A DNA stretch of 64,000 nt from Candidatus Villigracilis adiacens. Lineage in GTDB: Bacteria; Chloroflexota; Anaerolineae; Anaerolineales; Villigracilaceae. Under the pieces are notes generated by a model. That model ran no database searches. It was not told the origin of the DNA and saw only the letters and a list, made by a program, of their open reading frames with translations. This document shows positions 22,541-31,182 of the stretch, in pieces. The stretch lies in contig JADJBU010000022.1 in NCBI GenBank assembly GCA_016703605.1, forward strand, positions 620,001 to 684,000, given 5' to 3'. The stretch's first letter is position 1. Each line of letters begins with the position of its first letter. Made by a program: the position numbers and the translations under genes.

Positions 22541-23251
22541 ATGAAAGCGAGAAGAGATCGCGCATTTGGATTTGTCATATCTCTGATTTTTATCCTTGCC
22601 TGTAACGTCCCTGGCGCGGCGGGCGGAGGCGGAGAAGACCCGGCTCAGCCCACCCCGGGCGTGACCTATGTGGTGGTGGTGGAGAATACGGCGACGCCCC
22701 AGCCGACCGACACGCCCATCCCGCCGACAGCCACGCAGTCGCTTCCGCCTGAACTGACGCTCACAAGCAATTCCAATTGCCGCATCGGACCCAGCACTTT
22801 TTACAACACAATCGACCAGATCGCTTCAGGCACCAAACTGCCGGTGGTCGGACAAAGCGAAGACAACGAATGGTGGCAGGTGGTCAACAATACCGGGCGC
22901 GAATGCTGGATTTTTTATGAACTCGCCACGCCCAACCAGGATTTCAGTTCCCTGCCCATCGGCGAAGCGCCGTCCCTGCCGGGCATTCCGTTGAACTTTT
23001 TCGTCGTCGACCAGCAATGTCTTTCGGCGCAGAAAAAATTCTCGGTGACGCTGAGCTGGTCGAGTGGCGGCGGCGAGACGGCATTCCGCATCTACCGCGA
23101 CGGAAGCCGCATGGCGGAATTAAAACCGACGAAGTTTAATTTCAAGGACCCGTCGGCGCCCTACAATAAAAATGTCACCTATGAGATCGAAGCCGTCAAC
23201 GAAAACGGGACATCGGAGAGGGCGGTACAGTTCCTTCCGCCGTGTAAATAA
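22541..23251 (+). CDS. lipoprotein with SH3-like domain
   Basis: This 236-aa exported lipoprotein has a lipobox ILAC (Cys21), a Pro/Thr linker (about residues 45-70), and then an SH3-like domain (about 75-130: CRIGPSTFYNTIDQIASGTKL...DNEWWQVV). The C-terminal part (about 155-236) is a fibronectin-type beta sandwich (VTLSWSSGGG...AFRIYRDGS). Both are adhesion-like folds that often bind cell-wall or surface polymers. GGAGAA lies before the ATG at 22541. The upstream frame to 22427 runs through a repeat and is not used. A bidirectional terminator follows. Confidence 0.82.
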   Translation: MKARRDRAFGFVISLIFILACNVPGAAGGGGEDPAQPTPGVTYVVVVENTATPQPTDTPIPPTATQSLPPELTLTSNSNCRIGPSTFYNTIDQIASGTKLPVVGQSEDNEWWQVVNNTGRECWIFYELATPNQDFSSLPIGEAPSLPGIPLNFFVVDQQCLSAQKKFSVTLSWSSGGGETAFRIYRDGSRMAELKPTKFNFKDPSAPYNKNVTYEIEAVNENGTSERAVQFLPPCK

Positions 23252-23270
23252 ATAAACGATCCAATGAAAA

Positions 23271-23300
23271 AAAACTCCCGGTCTTGCGACCGGGAGTTTT
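23271..23300. terminator. Bidirectional terminator
   Basis: Arms AAAACTCCCGGTC and GACCGGGAGTTTT around TTGC, between the convergent lipoprotein and small membrane protein genes. Confidence 0.85.
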
Positions 23301-23322
23301 GACATCCGCCGGTGGATAAAAT

Positions 23323-23493
23323 TTAGAGTCCCTTGATCACGAGGCTCAAGGCAAGCAGGATGAAGGCGATTGCCAGAAGCCAAAAGCCCGAAATGGGCAG
23401 GAAGGTTAGAACACCGAACTGTGCAAGGAAGCCGAGCACGCCGATCGCGACAGAAACCCAGTAGGTGACGGTTTTAGGGGGTGAAAGTTTCAT
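23323..23493 (-). CDS. small two-helix membrane protein, 56 aa
   Basis: The ATG at 23493, preceded by AAAGGAG, gives MKLSPPKTVTYWVSVAIGVL and two hydrophobic helices (about residues 10-30 and 36-54) joined by a short loop. It is a typical small integral membrane protein of unknown function. The longer frame to 23544 adds 17 residues without a ribosome-binding site. Confidence 0.65.
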   Translation of the reverse strand: MKLSPPKTVTYWVSVAIGVLGFLAQFGVLTFLPISGFWLLAIAFILLALSLVIKGL

Positions 23494-23616
23494 CTCATTC
23501 TCCTTTGGTAAATAACGATAAACTTGATCCGGCGGACGCTGCATTTATATCAACCGGCGGCGGGGTTGTCAATTAAAAAATGGCTCTTCGGGATTAAGTG
23601 GAGGAAAACCCGTTTT

Positions 23617-23687
23617 ACCACAGAGGGCACAGTGAACACGGAGGTTTTAAAAGGTTTTTCTCTGTGGACTCCGTGATCTCCGTGATG
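23617..23687. repeat. CACAGAG-type dispersed inverted repeat
   Basis: ACCACAGAGGGCACAGTGAACACGGAGG is mirrored by TCTCTGTGGACTCCGTG..., with centre TTTTAAAAGG; the first string covers 23617-23644. It belongs with 13150, 48119 and 58374. Confidence 0.7.
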
Positions 23688-23763
23688 AAAAATGGGCGAC
23701 CCACCAAATACCAGAGAGCCTAAAAAATCCAGGATCTTCCCCGCTCTCAAAGCCTCTCAGGTT

Positions 23764-23794
23764 TTGAAACCCTGGAATCGTCCTCTGATATAAT
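23764..23794 (+). promoter_or_regulatory. Probable pdhA promoter
   Basis: TATAAT (23789-23794) with TTGAAA 19 bases upstream. The transcript would have a leader of about 115 bases before the ATG at 23918, holding no structure recognised here. Confidence 0.5.
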
Positions 23795-23917
23795 CCCCGA
23801 CTCGGTTTGAGGGAATCAGAACGCCGAAGTGTATTTGGTGTTCTTTCCTTCGATATTTTCCAACCTGAACAGCGCCGTTTGTGGCGTATTACACAACTTT
23901 ATTGGAGTTCCATTCTC

Positions 23918-24874
23918 ATGAAGAAAGAACAAATGATTGATCTGTATTACCAGATGGTGCTGATCCGCCGCGCGGAAGAGCGCGGCGCGGAACTGTACCA
24001 GGCTGGCAAGATCGGCGGCTTCATGCACCTGTACATCGGGCAGGAAGCCGTTTCGACCGGTTTGATCGCGGCGCGCGAACCCCGCGACCGCGTCATCACC
24101 GCCTACCGCGACCATGGCGTGGCGTTGAATTGCGGCATCTCTGCCAACGAAGTAATGGCGGAATTGCTCGGCAAGGCGACGGGCATGTCGAAGGGCAAGG
24201 GCGGCTCAATGCATATGGCGAGCGTGGAAAAGAACATGTGGGGCGGACACGCCATCGTGGGCGGACATTTGCCCATCGCGGCGGGATTCGCGCTCGGGGA
24301 TCAATACGCTAAAAACGACAACATCACCATCTGCATGTTTGGCGACGGCGCGACCAACATCGGCTACTTCCACGAAGCCCTGAACCTCGCCAAGACCTGG
24401 GGCTTGCGCGTGCTGTGGGTTTGTGAAAACAACCAGTATGGCATGGGCACCGCAGTTGAACGCGCCTCGGCTGTGACCGATATCCGCCAGAAGGCGGAAG
24501 GCTACGGCATGAAGAACGGTCAGGCGGACGGCATGGATGTGATGAAGGTCTACGAAGCCGCAAAAGAGGCGATGGACTTCATCCGTAAGGAAGGGCAGCC
24601 TTACTTCCTCGAAATAGATACCTACCGTTTCCGCGGACATTCCATGGGCGACCCCGAACGCTACCGAAAATCGGAGGAAGTGAAGAAGTGGCAGGAAGAA
24701 GACCCCATCGGCATCTTCAACAAGCACCTGCTCGATAAGAAAGTTGCCACCCGCAAGACGCTCGACGAGATCGAAGCCCGCGTGGAGGAGGAAGTTGCCA
24801 GGGCGGTGGAATTCGCCGAGGCTTCTCCCGAGCCTGCGTTGGAAGACCTGTATGCGGATATTTATGCGGAGTAG
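23918..24874 (+). CDS. pdhA: pyruvate (or 2-oxo acid) dehydrogenase E1 alpha
   Basis: This 318-aa thiamine diphosphate enzyme subunit decarboxylates the 2-oxo acid with the E1beta encoded downstream. The ThDP motif is GDGATN...ENNQYGMG (about residues 135-167). The conserved GGSMHM loop and the RFRGHSMGDPERYR phosphorylation-loop region fit PdhA. The ATG at 23918 follows TTGGAG and homology starts there; 37 upstream codons are ignored. It is the first gene of a three-gene E1alpha/E1beta/E2 set. No E3 gene is present here. A REP-flanked transposase gene separates it from E1beta. Pyruvate is the likeliest substrate, but branched-chain acids are possible. Confidence 0.93.
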   Translation: MKKEQMIDLYYQMVLIRRAEERGAELYQAGKIGGFMHLYIGQEAVSTGLIAAREPRDRVITAYRDHGVALNCGISANEVMAELLGKATGMSKGKGGSMHMASVEKNMWGGHAIVGGHLPIAAGFALGDQYAKNDNITICMFGDGATNIGYFHEALNLAKTWGLRVLWVCENNQYGMGTAVERASAVTDIRQKAEGYGMKNGQADGMDVMKVYEAAKEAMDFIRKEGQPYFLEIDTYRFRGHSMGDPERYRKSEEVKKWQEEDPIGIFNKHLLDKKVATRKTLDEIEARVEEEVARAVEFAEASPEPALEDLYADIYAE

Positions 24875-24992
24875 GCTTGTTGGCGACTGAAGTCGCAGCA
24901 ACAAGCGCAAAGTCCACCTCCGTGGACTTCAGGTTAAGGGAGACGACGAAGGTCGTCTTTGTAGAGGTTGTCGCGACTTCAGTCGCCCAACG
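24875..24992. repeat. REP/REPIN-like hairpin cluster, left copy
   Basis: Four hairpins run in a row: around GCGACTGAAGTCGC (24884-24897), AAGTCCACCTCCGTGGACTT (24910-24929), AGACGACGAAGGTCGTCT (24941-24958), and GCGACTTCAGTCGC (24973-24986). The last is the first in inverted orientation. Nearly the same series follows the transposase at 25439. Confidence 0.85.
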
Positions 24993-25012
24993 CCCGACCT
25001 AAGGAGAGCAAT

Positions 25013-25438
25013 ATGCGCGAGCCATACACTCAACTTTATGTGCATCTGGTTTGGGCGACGTGGGACAGGCTTCCATTGATTACGCCAAAATTGGAACCGC
25101 GCATTTATGCTGCAATTGCTGAAAAATGCCGTGAACATAAATGCCTGCCAATTGCCATCGGCGGCACCGAAGACCATACGCACTTGTTGACCAGGTTCCA
25201 CACAACCACAGCCATTGCGACCCTGGTCAAGGAAGTCAAAGGCTCGTCATCGCATCTGGTCACACATGCCATCATGCCTGGCGCGTTTTTCAAGTGGCAG
25301 GGCGCATACGGAGCGTTCACCATCCGCAAATCGGAAGTTCCAACGGTGAAGGCGTACATTGAAAATCAGAAACAACATCATGCGGAGAATCGCCTGTTTC
25401 CTGAATTGGAAGAGGTGTTCGTGCAGGATGAGGAGTGA
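25013..25438 (+). mobile_element. tnpA: REP-associated Y1 transposase (IS200/RAYT-like)
   Basis: This 141-aa HUH endonuclease has H55-T-H57 in EDHTHLL and the catalytic tyrosine Y115 in VKAYIENQKQHH, as in TnpA of the IS200 group and REP-associated transposases. It cuts and joins single-stranded DNA at hairpins. Both flanks carry the same hairpin series in direct orientation, the pattern of a RAYT with its REP substrates. AAGGAG lies before the ATG at 25013. It sits between pdhA and pdhB in the same direction, so it is probably transcribed with them. No TnpB is present. Confidence 0.9.
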
Positions 25439-25560
25439 TTGTTGGCGACTGAAGTCGCAGCAACAATTACAAAGTCCACCTTCGTGGACTTCAAAATAAC
25501 TTTAAAACAGACGACGAAGGTCGTCTTCGCAAATGTTGACGCGGTTTCAACCGCAACATT
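25439..25560. repeat. REP/REPIN-like hairpin cluster, right copy
   Basis: It has the same order as 24875-24992: GCGACTGAAGTCGC, AAGTCCACCTTCGTGGACTT, AGACGACGAAGGTCGTCT, then GCGGTTTCAACCGC in place of the fourth hairpin. Spacers differ, while hairpins 1-3 are almost identical. Confidence 0.85.
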
Positions 25561-25573
25561 CAGAGGATAATCT

Positions 25574-26548
25574 ATGGCAAAAATCACAATGCGCGAGGCG
25601 ATCTCGCAAGCGCTTATGGAAGAAATGGACCGCGACCCGGCTGTCTTTATTATGGGTGAAGAGGTCGGCGTTTGGGGCGGCACGTATGCCGTCACCAAAG
25701 GTTTTTATGACAAGTACGGCGCAGACCGCGTGAAAGATACTCCCATCGCAGAGAACGCCATCATTGGCGGCGCGATTGGCGCGGCAATGGTCGGTCAGCG
25801 CCCAATCGCTGAGTTGATGACCATCAACTTCGCCTTCTCGGCAATGGACTACATCGTTAATCAAGCCGCGAAGTTGCGCTACATGTTCGGCGGACAGTTC
25901 ATGCTCCCGCTCGTCATTCGCGCCGTCGGCGGCGGCGGACGTCAACTCGGCGCCACCCATTCGCAGACCCCCGATGCCATCTTCGCACACTTTCCCGGTC
26001 TGAAAGTCGTCAGCCCTGGGACGCCGGAAGATGCCAAAGGATTGCTCAAATCCGCCATTCGGTCGAATGATCCGATTTTATTCATCGAGCACGCCACCAT
26101 GTACCAGGTCCGCGGCGAAGTGCCCGAAGGCGAATACACAATCCCCATTGGCAAATCTAAAATTCAACGCGAAGGCAAAGACCTGACCATCGTCACCTAC
26201 TGCAAAGGTCTCGAACTTTCGATGAAAGCCGCCGACGAACTCAGCAAGCAAGGCATCGAAGCCGAAATCGTTGACCTGCGCACGTTGCGCCCGCTCGACA
26301 TGGAACCCGTGTTGGAATCATTCAAGAAAACAAACCGCGCCATCGTCGTCGAAGAAGGTTGGAAGTCCTACGGCGTCGGCTCCGAAATCGTCAGCCGCAT
26401 CTACGAAGAAGCCTTCGATTATGTAGACGCCCCCATCATCCGCGTTGCGCAAAAAGAAGTACCGCTTCCATATAACCGCACCCTCGAACAAGCCGCGCTC
26501 CCGCAAATCGCCGACATCGTCGCCGCGGCAAAGGAGGTTTTGAAATAA
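25574..26548 (+). CDS. pdhB: pyruvate (or 2-oxo acid) dehydrogenase E1 beta
   Basis: This 324-aa transketolase-like subunit completes the E1 heterotetramer. Typical blocks are the N-terminal MGEEVGVWGG (about 28-37), PIAENAIIGGAIGAAMVGQRPIAE (56-79), and the C-terminal EEGWKSYGVGSEI and VPLPYNRTLE; the second block spans more than one helix. The length is normal. The stop codon overlaps the E2 start by one base (TAATG), so it is coupled to pdhC. It is separated from pdhA only by the REP-flanked transposase. Confidence 0.94.
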   Translation: MAKITMREAISQALMEEMDRDPAVFIMGEEVGVWGGTYAVTKGFYDKYGADRVKDTPIAENAIIGGAIGAAMVGQRPIAELMTINFAFSAMDYIVNQAAKLRYMFGGQFMLPLVIRAVGGGGRQLGATHSQTPDAIFAHFPGLKVVSPGTPEDAKGLLKSAIRSNDPILFIEHATMYQVRGEVPEGEYTIPIGKSKIQREGKDLTIVTYCKGLELSMKAADELSKQGIEAEIVDLRTLRPLDMEPVLESFKKTNRAIVVEEGWKSYGVGSEIVSRIYEEAFDYVDAPIIRVAQKEVPLPYNRTLEQAALPQIADIVAAAKEVLK

Positions 26549-27795
26549 TGGCTGAAACAATCAACATGCCCAAACTCGGCTTCGACATGGCGGAAGGTCT
26601 CCTCGTCCGCTGGGTGAAGCAGGTGGGCGAAACCATCAACAAGGGCGATGTCCTCGCCGAGATCGAAACCGACAAAGCCACCGTCGAAGTGGAATCCTCC
26701 GCCAGCGGCGTTGTCCTTCAACACATCGCAGAGCAAGGCGCGATGGTCCCCGTCAATGCGCCGATTGCGATTGTTGGCGCGGCGGGTGAAAAAGTGGATG
26801 TGGCTTCGCCAGTAGCAGAAAGCGGAAAGCAGAAAGCAGATGAAAAACCTGCGGCTCAGACTCCGCCGACAGTTGCTGCAACAACCCAGGCAGTTTCCCC
26901 CGCTGATAACGGTCCCATCAAAGCCTCCCCGCTTGCAAAGAAAATCGCCCGCGATAACAATGTAAATCTTTCTGCCATTCAAGGAACGGGTCCCGGCGGG
27001 CGCGTAGTTCGAAAAGATGTCGAGTCTGCCCTTGCAGGCGGAGCGACCTTCGACCTTCGACCTTCGACTCCCTCCACCCCAATTACCAATTACCAATTAC
27101 CAATCTCCACCGAAGACAAGACTATCCCCACCACCAAACTGCGCCAAGCCATCGGGCGCAGACTCGTCGAATCAAAGCAGACCATCCCCCACTTCTATGT
27201 CACCCATGAGTACAAGATGGAAGCGGTCATGGACATGCGCAAACAGATCAATGCCTACCTCGGCGACAATGAAAAGGTCTCCGTCAACGACTTCATCATC
27301 AAAGCCACCGCGTTGACTCTTCGCCAATTCCCGAACCTCAACGCGGCACTCAAAGGCAACGAGATCATCCAATTCGGGCACGTCAACGTCGGCGTGGCAG
27401 TCACCGTCCCAGGCGGACTGATGACCGTCGTTGTGAAAGATGCGGATGCCAAATCGCTGCGCCAGATTTCAGGCGAGATCAAAGCCATGGCTGGGCGCGC
27501 CCGCGAAGGCAAAGTCAAGCCGGAGGATGTGGACGGCTCGACCTTCTCCACCTCCAACCTCGGCATGTACGACGTGGAAGACTTCATCGCCATCGTCAAC
27601 CCGCCCGAAGCGGCGATACTGGCGATCTCTTCCGCAAGAGAAGTCCCCGTTGTGGAAAATGGCGGGTTGAAAGCGGGCTGGCGAATGAAAGCGACCATCT
27701 CCGTTGACCATCGAGTCAGCGATGGAGCAGAAGCGGCGCAGTTCATGCAGGCGCTGGCGGGCTTCCTGGAAAACCCGGTGAGGATGTTGGTGTAA
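26548..27795 (+). CDS. pdhC: dihydrolipoamide acyltransferase E2 with heptamer insertion in linker
   Basis: This 415-aa core subunit moves the acyl group from E1 to CoA. One lipoyl domain comes first (lipoylated K43 in EIETDKATVEV), then a linker, the peripheral-subunit-binding domain (about residues 128-163, PLAKKIARDNNVNLSAIQGT) and the catalytic domain (about 190-415), with DHRVSDGAEAAQF at the active site. The second linker, about residues 166-187, is encoded by heptamer repeats (CGACCTT units, then AATTACC units) and reads TFDLRPSTPSTPITNYQLPI. The frame stays open because three heptamers make 21 bases. An E3 must come from elsewhere. A strong terminator follows. Confidence 0.93.
   Translation: MAETINMPKLGFDMAEGLLVRWVKQVGETINKGDVLAEIETDKATVEVESSASGVVLQHIAEQGAMVPVNAPIAIVGAAGEKVDVASPVAESGKQKADEKPAAQTPPTVAATTQAVSPADNGPIKASPLAKKIARDNNVNLSAIQGTGPGGRVVRKDVESALAGGATFDLRPSTPSTPITNYQLPISTEDKTIPTTKLRQAIGRRLVESKQTIPHFYVTHEYKMEAVMDMRKQINAYLGDNEKVSVNDFIIKATALTLRQFPNLNAALKGNEIIQFGHVNVGVAVTVPGGLMTVVVKDADAKSLRQISGEIKAMAGRAREGKVKPEDVDGSTFSTSNLGMYDVEDFIAIVNPPEAAILAISSAREVPVVENGGLKAGWRMKATISVDHRVSDGAEAAQFMQALAGFLENPVRMLV
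27044..27107. repeat. Heptamer tracts inside pdhC
   Basis: Units CGACCTT x3 (27044-27066) and AATTACC x3 (27080-27103) form the linker codons of E2. The second unit is the one found at 6254 and 50302. Confidence 0.85.
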
Positions 27796-27800
27796 AAGCA

Positions 27801-27835
27801 AACTTCCGAAGTCTTCGAGACTTCGGAAGTTTTTT
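27801..27835 (+). terminator. Rho-independent terminator of the pdh operon
   Basis: Arms AACTTCCGAAGTCT and AGACTTCGGAAGTT around TCG, followed by TTTTTC. Confidence 0.9.
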
Positions 27836-27849
27836 CTATGCAATATCCA

Positions 27850-30711
27850 TTACGGCGCGTAATACTCGATCAGCAAATGCGGACGGATCGCCTGGTCTTC
27901 GGCGTCGCCGCTAAAGAAGGTGAGATAATCCGCGCCGAGGTCGTCGTTATCGTCCAGTTGGAAGGCGAGGCGGAGTTGCGTTACGCTGGTGCGGTTGATA
28001 TGGGCAAAGGCGGAGGGATCGAGCATTGCCCAATACCAGCCCGCCACCGGGTTGTTTTGAACTACGCCAATCGAGGTCAGCGCGGCGGGAGCCTGGAAAT
28101 CGGAAACCTGCAAGGATTTGATATTGAACGGACCAAACGAGCCAAACACGCCGCGAATATCCACAAGGATGTTCCCGTGTGTGGTGAACGGGTCTGCGCC
28201 GACCACGCCCTGAACTTTCAGCATCAGGATGGCTTGCGTAATGACCGCGTCATCGGGCAGGTATTGGGTGGCGAAATGTAAAATGGCGCGGTACTGGCGA
28301 TCCTCCCCGTCGTCGCCGAGACGGATGACGGTCGAGGTCGAGTCCTTCGCGCCGCCAACGCCGCTGTCCTCCTGCGACTCGAGAATCCAGCCGTCGTTGC
28401 GCCCGTTCGAGCGGAAGCGCTCGGTCTTCGTTTCAGCGGTCTTTTTGCTGACGGAATAAAAAGGTCCGGCGTAATTGCCATTCCCTGCCCCAACTCCGCC
28501 AAGCGGATTTCCAACTGCATCGAAAAGGCTGTCGTTATCCACAACGTTGAGTTGGATGGTGCCGTTCCCAGTCCCCGTACCCACAGTCACGATCGCGGTA
28601 CTGGCGTCAATGGACAACTCAGTGATGGCAGCGCCCGTCGGTCCGTTTGCGATCACGGCGAAATGGCTGACATCAATATATCTCACAGGTTCGGAAAAGA
28701 TCACGCTGAAATGAACAACTCCTGCCGCGGTCGGATCCGGGTCCAATTTCAGGATGGCAATCACAGCAGGCGGAGTCCGATCCAGCGTATACACATCGCC
28801 GTTGGTGAAATTCCCGTTGCCCGCGCCGGAACCGCCGAGCGGGGCTGAATAAGCGTCCATGATGGAGTCGTTATCGGCGAGGTCGAGGCGCAGCGTCCCA
28901 TCGCCCGCGCCTGTGTTCACCGTCACAGTGTATGAAGCGTCCGCGCCGCTCACATCGGTAACGAACGCGCCCGCAAGCGAACCGCTCGTCGTGAAAACAA
29001 AATCCGCTGCGTCCACGCCGGTGACTGGCTCGGTAAAATTCACAGCGTAACGGACGCTGTTGCCCGATGTCGGGTCGGGGTCGAGCCGTTGAATGTTTGC
29101 AACCGCGACGATATTTTTATCCACCACATACACCCCGCCCGCAGTGAAACCGCCGTTCAGCAGGTTCATCGAAACATCCTTGATGCTGTCATCGTCGAGG
29201 ATATCCAAACGAAGCGTGCCGTCGCCTGTGCCTGTATCCACGCGGACGATATATTCGCTTCCCTCCCCGCTGACAGTTGTTACCACAGCCCCGGCAACCG
29301 CCCCGCCGGGAGTGAGTTCAAAATCAGTCACGTCCACGCCGGTGACAGGCTCCGAAAACGTGACAATAAAATCGGCAAATTGATCGCCCGGTCCGCCGCA
29401 TCCATTCGGGCAGCCATGCAAGACGGAGACAACCGTCGGGGCGAGGTCGGGCGGATTTAAATCCTTGAGGAATACATCGCGCTCGCCGTTGGTATCGTCT
29501 GGCACAAGGTTCGGCGAACTGGAAACGAAGACCAGGAATCGCCCATCGCCCGAAATGGATGGAAGAAGCGGATTCCATTCGTATTCCATGATTCCAGCCG
29601 AAACGACCATTGTGTTCGTGGCGGCGACTCTATCGTGGAGATACAGCCAGCGCGTCGGCATCCCGTCGCCCTTGTCGTCGAAACTGTAGACGATATAACG
29701 CCCATCCGCGGAAATTTCCGAAGCGTCGGATTCGCCCACCATGGCATAGCCGTCCTGGTAGGTTGCCAGCGTGGTGGTTCCAGCCTGCATGTCGCGGACA
29801 TAAAGTTGAATGTAACCATATGTGTCAACTGCGGCGAATTCGCTCGCCGTGGAAAAGGTCACATAACGCCCGTCGCCGGAGATCGAAGGCTCGCTTGAGT
29901 TCCAATTTCCCTGAACGCCGCTCGAACTGACCGAGGCGCGAACGATCTGCCCGGTGAGCATCGCGTACACGAACACATCCTGCCTGCCGTTGGTATCGTC
30001 CGGGACGAAGTTGGTGGAACTGGAATTGAACACAACGTAATTGCCGTCCAGCGAAATACTCGCATCGAAGCCACCCGAATCCCCGCTCACTGAAACGCCG
30101 ATCGTTGTATTCGCCTGCATGTCGCGGACGAAGATGTCGCCGTATCCGTTCGTATCGTTGGGGACAAGATTATCCGCGCCGGAATCGAAGACCACATACC
30201 GCCCGTCGCCGGAGATGGAAAGAACCGCCGTCTCGTCATTCGGCTCCGCGCCGGTTGAGGAAAGCGAGGCGCGGGTCACCGCCCCGGTCTGCATATCCTT
30301 GACGTAAACGTCGGTGAAGCCGTTTGTATCCGGCGTTGACGTAAGGTTGGTCGCGCCGGATTCAAACGCCACAAAACGCCCATCCGCTGAAATGACCGGC
30401 GCGCCCGCGTCCGCTGCGACGAGAGTCGTCGTGCCGGTCTGCGTGTCGCGCAGGAAGGCATCGCTGAGTCCGTTGACATCTCCCGCCACAAGGTTGCCCG
30501 CCTCCGAATCAAAGACGACGAAGCGCCCGTTCGCCGAAATCCTGCCGCGATACGACATCGCGTCTGCCTGCGCCCCATTCGAATCCACCGAGACGCGGGT
30601 GACCACCCCTGCCGCCCGGACCTGCGCCGCACTCCCGGTTAAGGTGAGTGAAACCATAAAGGCAAATCCAATGACGATCTGCCAAATAGATTTAGAGAAC
30701 CTGGGTTTCAT
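27850..30711 (-). CDS. secreted TolB-like propeller protein with Ig-like and DNRLRE-type domains
   Basis: This 953-aa exported protein has a signal peptide (about 1-33, cleavage near VRA-AG). It is followed by about nine PD40/TolB-like blades with the recurring ISADGRFVAFES, ISGDGRYVVFDS pattern (about 45-380). Three tandem Ig-like modules of about 95 residues come next (FSEPVTGVDVTDFEL-type, about 395-710). The C-terminal domain (about 730-953; AILHFATQYLPDDAVITQAILMLK is its core) resembles carbohydrate-binding or DNRLRE modules of surface proteins. There is no sorting signal. The ATG at 30711 follows AAGGAG and opens the signal peptide; a longer frame is not used. It is probably a cell-surface or released binding protein. 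Confidence 0.85.
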   Translation of the reverse strand: MKPRFSKSIWQIVIGFAFMVSLTLTGSAAQVRAAGVVTRVSVDSNGAQADAMSYRGRISANGRFVVFDSEAGNLVAGDVNGLSDAFLRDTQTGTTTLVAADAGAPVISADGRFVAFESGATNLTSTPDTNGFTDVYVKDMQTGAVTRASLSSTGAEPNDETAVLSISGDGRYVVFDSGADNLVPNDTNGYGDIFVRDMQANTTIGVSVSGDSGGFDASISLDGNYVVFNSSSTNFVPDDTNGRQDVFVYAMLTGQIVRASVSSSGVQGNWNSSEPSISGDGRYVTFSTASEFAAVDTYGYIQLYVRDMQAGTTTLATYQDGYAMVGESDASEISADGRYIVYSFDDKGDGMPTRWLYLHDRVAATNTMVVSAGIMEYEWNPLLPSISGDGRFLVFVSSSPNLVPDDTNGERDVFLKDLNPPDLAPTVVSVLHGCPNGCGGPGDQFADFIVTFSEPVTGVDVTDFELTPGGAVAGAVVTTVSGEGSEYIVRVDTGTGDGTLRLDILDDDSIKDVSMNLLNGGFTAGGVYVVDKNIVAVANIQRLDPDPTSGNSVRYAVNFTEPVTGVDAADFVFTTSGSLAGAFVTDVSGADASYTVTVNTGAGDGTLRLDLADNDSIMDAYSAPLGGSGAGNGNFTNGDVYTLDRTPPAVIAILKLDPDPTAAGVVHFSVIFSEPVRYIDVSHFAVIANGPTGAAITELSIDASTAIVTVGTGTGNGTIQLNVVDNDSLFDAVGNPLGGVGAGNGNYAGPFYSVSKKTAETKTERFRSNGRNDGWILESQEDSGVGGAKDSTSTVIRLGDDGEDRQYRAILHFATQYLPDDAVITQAILMLKVQGVVGADPFTTHGNILVDIRGVFGSFGPFNIKSLQVSDFQAPAALTSIGVVQNNPVAGWYWAMLDPSAFAHINRTSVTQLRLAFQLDDNDDLGADYLTFFSGDAEDQAIRPHLLIEYYAP

Positions 30712-30802
30712 AGAACACTCCTTTCTTGTAAAAATATCCCCGCTTGTATTTTCACTTTCATCATAAATCTGCAATAGACCGCCTGATGATTGCAATAACG
30801 TG

Positions 30803-30945
30803 CTAATTTTGTAACTGCTCAGCCAATTCACTTCCCTGTCATTTCTTGTGGCGCGAGGCGCCACAAGAAATCCTTCTCAATGTTGCGCAAGATTTCACCT
30901 CGCCCGCGCTCGTCGAAATGACAGGCTGAGCAGTTACCTAATTTT
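30803..30945. mobile_element. MITE copy B with 8-bp target duplication
   Basis: The 127-bp element (30811-30937) has perfect 14-bp inverted ends, GTAACTGCTCAGCC and GGCTGAGCAGTTAC. It is flanked by CTAATTTT at 30803-30810 and 30938-30945. It has the same ends as copy A at 10267 but a different middle, which contains CTTGTGGCGC/GCGCCACAAG. It is non-coding. Confidence 0.88.
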
Positions 30946-30968
30946 TTAGGATAACTTCCCTGCTTTAA

Positions 30969-31124
30969 ACCTTCCAATTCAGTTTTCGCCAAAAGGCGGA
31001 AGATATCAAATATCGCGGCCCGGCAGGCGGGCATCACTTCGGCTGGGACGCCGATTTCACCAAACTGACCGCCAAAATCCAAACCCTTGACGAAAATCCC
31101 GATTCCGATAAAATAACCGAGTAA
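30969..31124 (+). pseudogene. 3' remnant of an unknown gene
   Basis: A 51-codon open frame without a start codon ends at TAA 31122-31124. It reads ...KAEDIKYRGPAGGHHFGWDAD... then a charged tail, with codon use like a genuine coding end. MITE copy B lies just upstream (ends 30937), so the gene may have been cut by an insertion or deletion. The family is not recognised. Confidence 0.4.
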
Positions 31125-31157
31125 TCATTCGGTTATTTTTCAGTCTTATAACCGAAT
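31113..31157 (+). promoter_or_regulatory. Operator of the TetR-SDR operon and possible terminator
   Basis: Perfect 10-bp arms ATTCGGTTAT (31127-31136) and ATAACCGAAT (31148-31157) are 11 bases apart, with a third half-site ATAACCGA at 31113-31120. This is the expected form of a TetR-type operator just ahead of the regulator gene. The first two sites also make a hairpin followed by TTTTT that could end transcription of the upstream remnant. Confidence 0.7.
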
Positions 31158-31182
31158 GTAAATTTAGTTATCGCGAGGAAGC

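Noticed and set aside
28224..30632. Several 60-150-aa frames on both strands within the TolB-like gene
   Set aside because: They are out-of-frame shadows created by the repetitive blades.
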